Positions 63,667 through 64,000 of a DNA stretch of 64,000 nt are shown here, one piece after another; the first letter of the stretch is position 1, and each line of letters starts with the position of its first letter. This DNA comes from Zasmidium citrigriseum. Its lineage: Eukaryota > Ascomycota > Dothideomycetes > Mycosphaerellales > Mycosphaerellaceae. The notes beneath the pieces are model-generated. The model saw only the letters and a program-made list of their open reading frames with translations. It was not told where the DNA came from and did not search any database. The DNA is taken from the NCBI GenBank assembly GCA_002786025.1, contig NHNW01000017.1:434001-498000 (forward strand), read 5' to 3'. The position numbers were made by a program, and so were the translations under genes.

Positions 63667-64000
63667 TCACTCGGCCACGTCTACCTTCGCCTTCTTTGCG
63701 CTTCCACTGGCGGTAGAGGCAACATCCTCCCCACTCCTCTTTCTTTTGCCCTTCCCAGCACCGGTCTTACCGCCCTTGACCCTGTAAGTCCCGTCCACTT
63801 CGCCTCTCCCACGCTTCTTTCCAGTGCCTGGATGCTCATCCACAAAGGCTAGCTCATCGTCATCTCCAAAGCCAGCGCTAGCGGCGCTTGGACTGAAACC
63901 TTCCCTAGCTCTGCCCACAGCACGATCTCCCACCTACTTCGCCAGATCTCTCTTCCCTTTTCCACCGCGGCCACTCGCAGGCTTAGTGTCGTGGGATGCC
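63667..64000 (-). CDS. Basic, probably nuclear protein, cut by the right edge
   Basis: The 3' part of a minus-strand gene. The last exon is 63667-63892 and the preceding exon runs from 63938 to beyond 64000, joined over a 45-bp intron (GTAGG...TTTCAG) that is in phase. The visible C-terminus has ASGRGGKGKRDLAN, an acidic patch GFGDDDELAFVDEHPG, then KKRGRGEVDG, GKGKRKRSGED and SAKKAKVDVAE. The Lys/Arg clusters look like nuclear or nucleolar localisation signals. Similar tails occur in ribosome-biogenesis proteins, but I cannot identify the family from this fragment. Confidence 0.5.

Noticed and set aside
1..64000. CRISPR array, prophage or bacterial operon signals
   Set aside because: No regularly spaced repeats with unique spacers; intron-containing genes and eukaryotic families show that this is fungal nuclear DNA.

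Overview
The window looks like nuclear DNA of a filamentous ascomycete, most likely a Dothideomycete. Genes are dense and carry few short introns (mostly 45-65 bp, GT..AG with CTAAC/CTGAC-type branch sites). The gene set is typical of that group: tandem LPPEIRNRIY-type 2EXR/F-box-like proteins, Zn2Cys6 regulators, a UstYa-like protein and a GH79 glycosidase. The class is an inference; the window has no rRNA or barcode gene. Exon structures were worked out by hand from reading frame, splice sites and family expectation, with no transcript data.

Layout. 0-3.6 kb: three tandem 2EXR/F-box-like paralogues on the minus strand, with a duplicated upstream block that predicts a fourth copy off the left edge. 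4.8-11.4 kb: an accessory group made of a nine-exon Zn2Cys6 regulator, a hidden 58-residue cysteine-rich secreted peptide, a UstYa-like (DUF3328) protein, a TetX-like FAD monooxygenase and a possible 38-residue mini-protein. 12.2-16.9 kb: divergent housekeeping pair, a UBE2O-type E2 and COG8. 20-22.2 kb: an Rpn4-like C2H2 regulator with a three-codon upstream ORF. 24-28.3 kb: an anion:cation symporter-type MFS permease with a 16-nt microexon, a truncated Ldh2-family dehydrogenase, and a small conserved protein with a GC-AG intron; a degenerate tRNA-like element lies beside the permease.

28.3-35.3 kb: a PSP1-domain protein whose expected N-terminal coding segment lies 1.5 kb upstream, apparently separated by inserted or decayed sequence. 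35.9-38.4 kb: a divergent pair, a Det1-like histidine phosphatase and a PRKRIP1-family splicing protein. 39.2-44.6 kb: a run of enzyme genes (BBE-type FAD oxidase, epoxide hydrolase, APH-fold phosphotransferase, SnoaL-like protein). 46.5-51.1 kb: a 1508-residue, largely disordered fungal protein with four copies of a DF(I/L)R-type motif. 51.4-57.4 kb: divergent mitochondrial uL22m and Prp24/SART3. 57.7-61.8 kb: a second SnoaL-like protein, a claudin-like membrane protein and a secreted GH79 glycosidase. The right edge cuts a basic, probably nuclear protein.

How they fit together: ubiquitin (UBE2O), proteasome-gene control (Rpn4-like), splicing (PRKRIP1, Prp24), Golgi traffic (COG8) and mitochondrial translation (uL22m) form the conserved backbone. 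Between them lie two accessory blocks (about 4.8-11.4 kb and 39-44.6 kb) with tailoring enzymes but no polyketide or peptide synthetase in view. The best candidate for something undescribed is the first block, where a secreted Cys-rich peptide is transcribed divergently from a UstYa-family gene next to a FAD oxygenase and a pathway-type regulator.
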